Shown here one piece after another: positions 30,347 to 31,036 of a DNA stretch of 31,036 nucleotides. A program made the translations under genes and the position numbers. Each line of letters begins with the position of its first letter. Position 1 is the stretch's first letter. This stretch comes from a virus. The notes under the pieces are model-generated. The model made no database searches. It had not been told where the DNA came from and worked only from the letters and a program-made list of their open reading frames with translations. The stretch lies in the IMG/VR virus record IMGVR_UViG_3300017772_000067, positions 1-31,036 of that record. The stretch is one strand, 5' to 3'.

Positions 30347-31036
30347 ATGGCTAATTTACGCACACAAGATTATAAAGGATGGAACCAGTTCTCAGGATCA
30401 CTAGATGGACCTAGCGGTATACTATTTTGGTCCGGATCACTAACACTTCCACCAGCAGCTGGATTTGGTCAAACAACATACGACGGTGTTGGATTTGAAC
30501 TTGCTGGTGATCAAGATAATTATTTACGGTTTTCCACACAAGGTAATAGTAGTCTTGATATACACGCTAAAGAGTTCTTTATAGGTACAGAAACGACACA
30601 ATATATTTCCGCATCCAATGGGCTGATTGAAATATCTTCAAGTAATTTTATACTAACAAATGCTGGAGAGATAACTGCATCAGCTGGTAGTATAGCAGGC
30701 TGGGATATCGGTGCTACTCAATTAACTGGAGGTAAGCTAATATTCGATAAAGACGGCTCTATCTATTCTAAAGACTTTGAATCTTCAGCTGTACCACAAG
30801 GAGGTGCAGGGTTCATGCTCACTGTGGATAGTGGAACAGGCAACAGCTATCTTGAAGTAGAGAATGCTAGGATCCGCGGAACACTATCATCAGCTGTATT
30901 TGAGAAAGAGTCTGTTAATGCAGTTGGTGGCCAATTATTAGTTGCAAACTCCACAACACTAGATTCCGGATCAGCTATAGCAGCTACTACTACAACTATG
31001 TCGGTAATGAACGTTACCGGGTTTGAAGTAGGTGAA
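30347..31036 (+). CDS. Tail fiber/tip-like protein (3' truncated by the window)
   Basis: The frame opens immediately after the previous stop and remains open to the window end, giving at least 230 residues. The sequence is rich in Gly, Ser and Thr, with SAGSIAGWDIGATQLTGGKL and YLEVENARIRGTLSSAVFEK, motifs that recur in long tail-tip and fiber proteins of T4-like phages. The rest of the protein lies beyond the window. Likely a host-recognition or fiber component, but its receptor is unknown. Confidence 0.6.
   Translation, partial: MANLRTQDYKGWNQFSGSLDGPSGILFWSGSLTLPPAAGFGQTTYDGVGFELAGDQDNYLRFSTQGNSSLDIHAKEFFIGTETTQYISASNGLIEISSSNFILTNAGEITASAGSIAGWDIGATQLTGGKLIFDKDGSIYSKDFESSAVPQGGAGFMLTVDSGTGNSYLEVENARIRGTLSSAVFEKESVNAVGGQLLVANSTTLDSGSAIAATTTTMSVMNVTGFEVGE

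Noticed and set aside
1-31036. CRISPR arrays, insertion sequences, integrase genes or attachment sites
   Set aside because: I found no regularly spaced repeats, transposase or integrase motifs, or paired att-like repeats, so the sequence reads as a virulent phage segment.

Overview
This window looks like part of the genome of a tailed, contractile-tail phage distantly related to T4 (a 'far-T4' type myovirus), probably infecting a member of the Bacteroidetes, for example a marine flavobacterium. The T4 signature is a set of recognisable proteins: baseplate wedge gp25 followed directly by gp6, a gp55-type late sigma factor, a DnaG-type primase in the gp61 role, and a gp47/gp46 recombination nuclease, here fused into one chain. 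A CobS/MoxR-type AAA+ ATPase and an Hsp20 are also accessory genes of marine T4-like phages. The host inference rests on promoters: six intergenic sites have TTG, exactly 20 bases, then TATNTTNA, which matches the Bacteroidetes -33/-7 promoter and not the sigma70 consensus.

Layout. 1-767: end of an AAA+ ATPase gene, then a terminator. 949-3944: tiny, often overlapping genes for small membrane proteins, zinc-binding proteins, a secreted transglycosylase-like protein and a thermonuclease-like protein, plus a candidate structured RNA at about 1252-1395. 3941-4312: the only convincing minus-strand gene, an exported or membrane protein. 4433-8354: mostly unrecognised small genes, with an Hsp20 gene lying between the two arms of what looks like a split terminator. 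8356-10145: an HD-domain protein, a membrane/coiled-coil protein and the late sigma factor. 10199-10474: a small membrane protein and a strong terminator. 10501-23757: the baseplate and tail block. 23759-28289: a GIY-YIG-like nuclease, the primase and the fused gp47-gp46 protein, the last two behind an early-type promoter inside the tail block. 28349-end: two more tail or fiber genes, the last cut by the window edge.

How it fits together. Two promoter classes can be read from the sequence. The early-like class (TTG-N20-TATNTTNA) lies in front of the RNA, the small accessory genes, the HD/sigma operon and the primase/recombination genes. A second class (ATATTTAT in intergenic gaps, no -33 box) lies in front of structural genes and, in flipped orientation, in front of the minus-strand gene. 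Because the gp55-like sigma factor sits in the early-like operon, a simple model is early synthesis of the sigma factor followed by firing of the ATATTTAT sites.

All functional calls come from reading motifs by eye. No database search, structure prediction or folding calculation was run.
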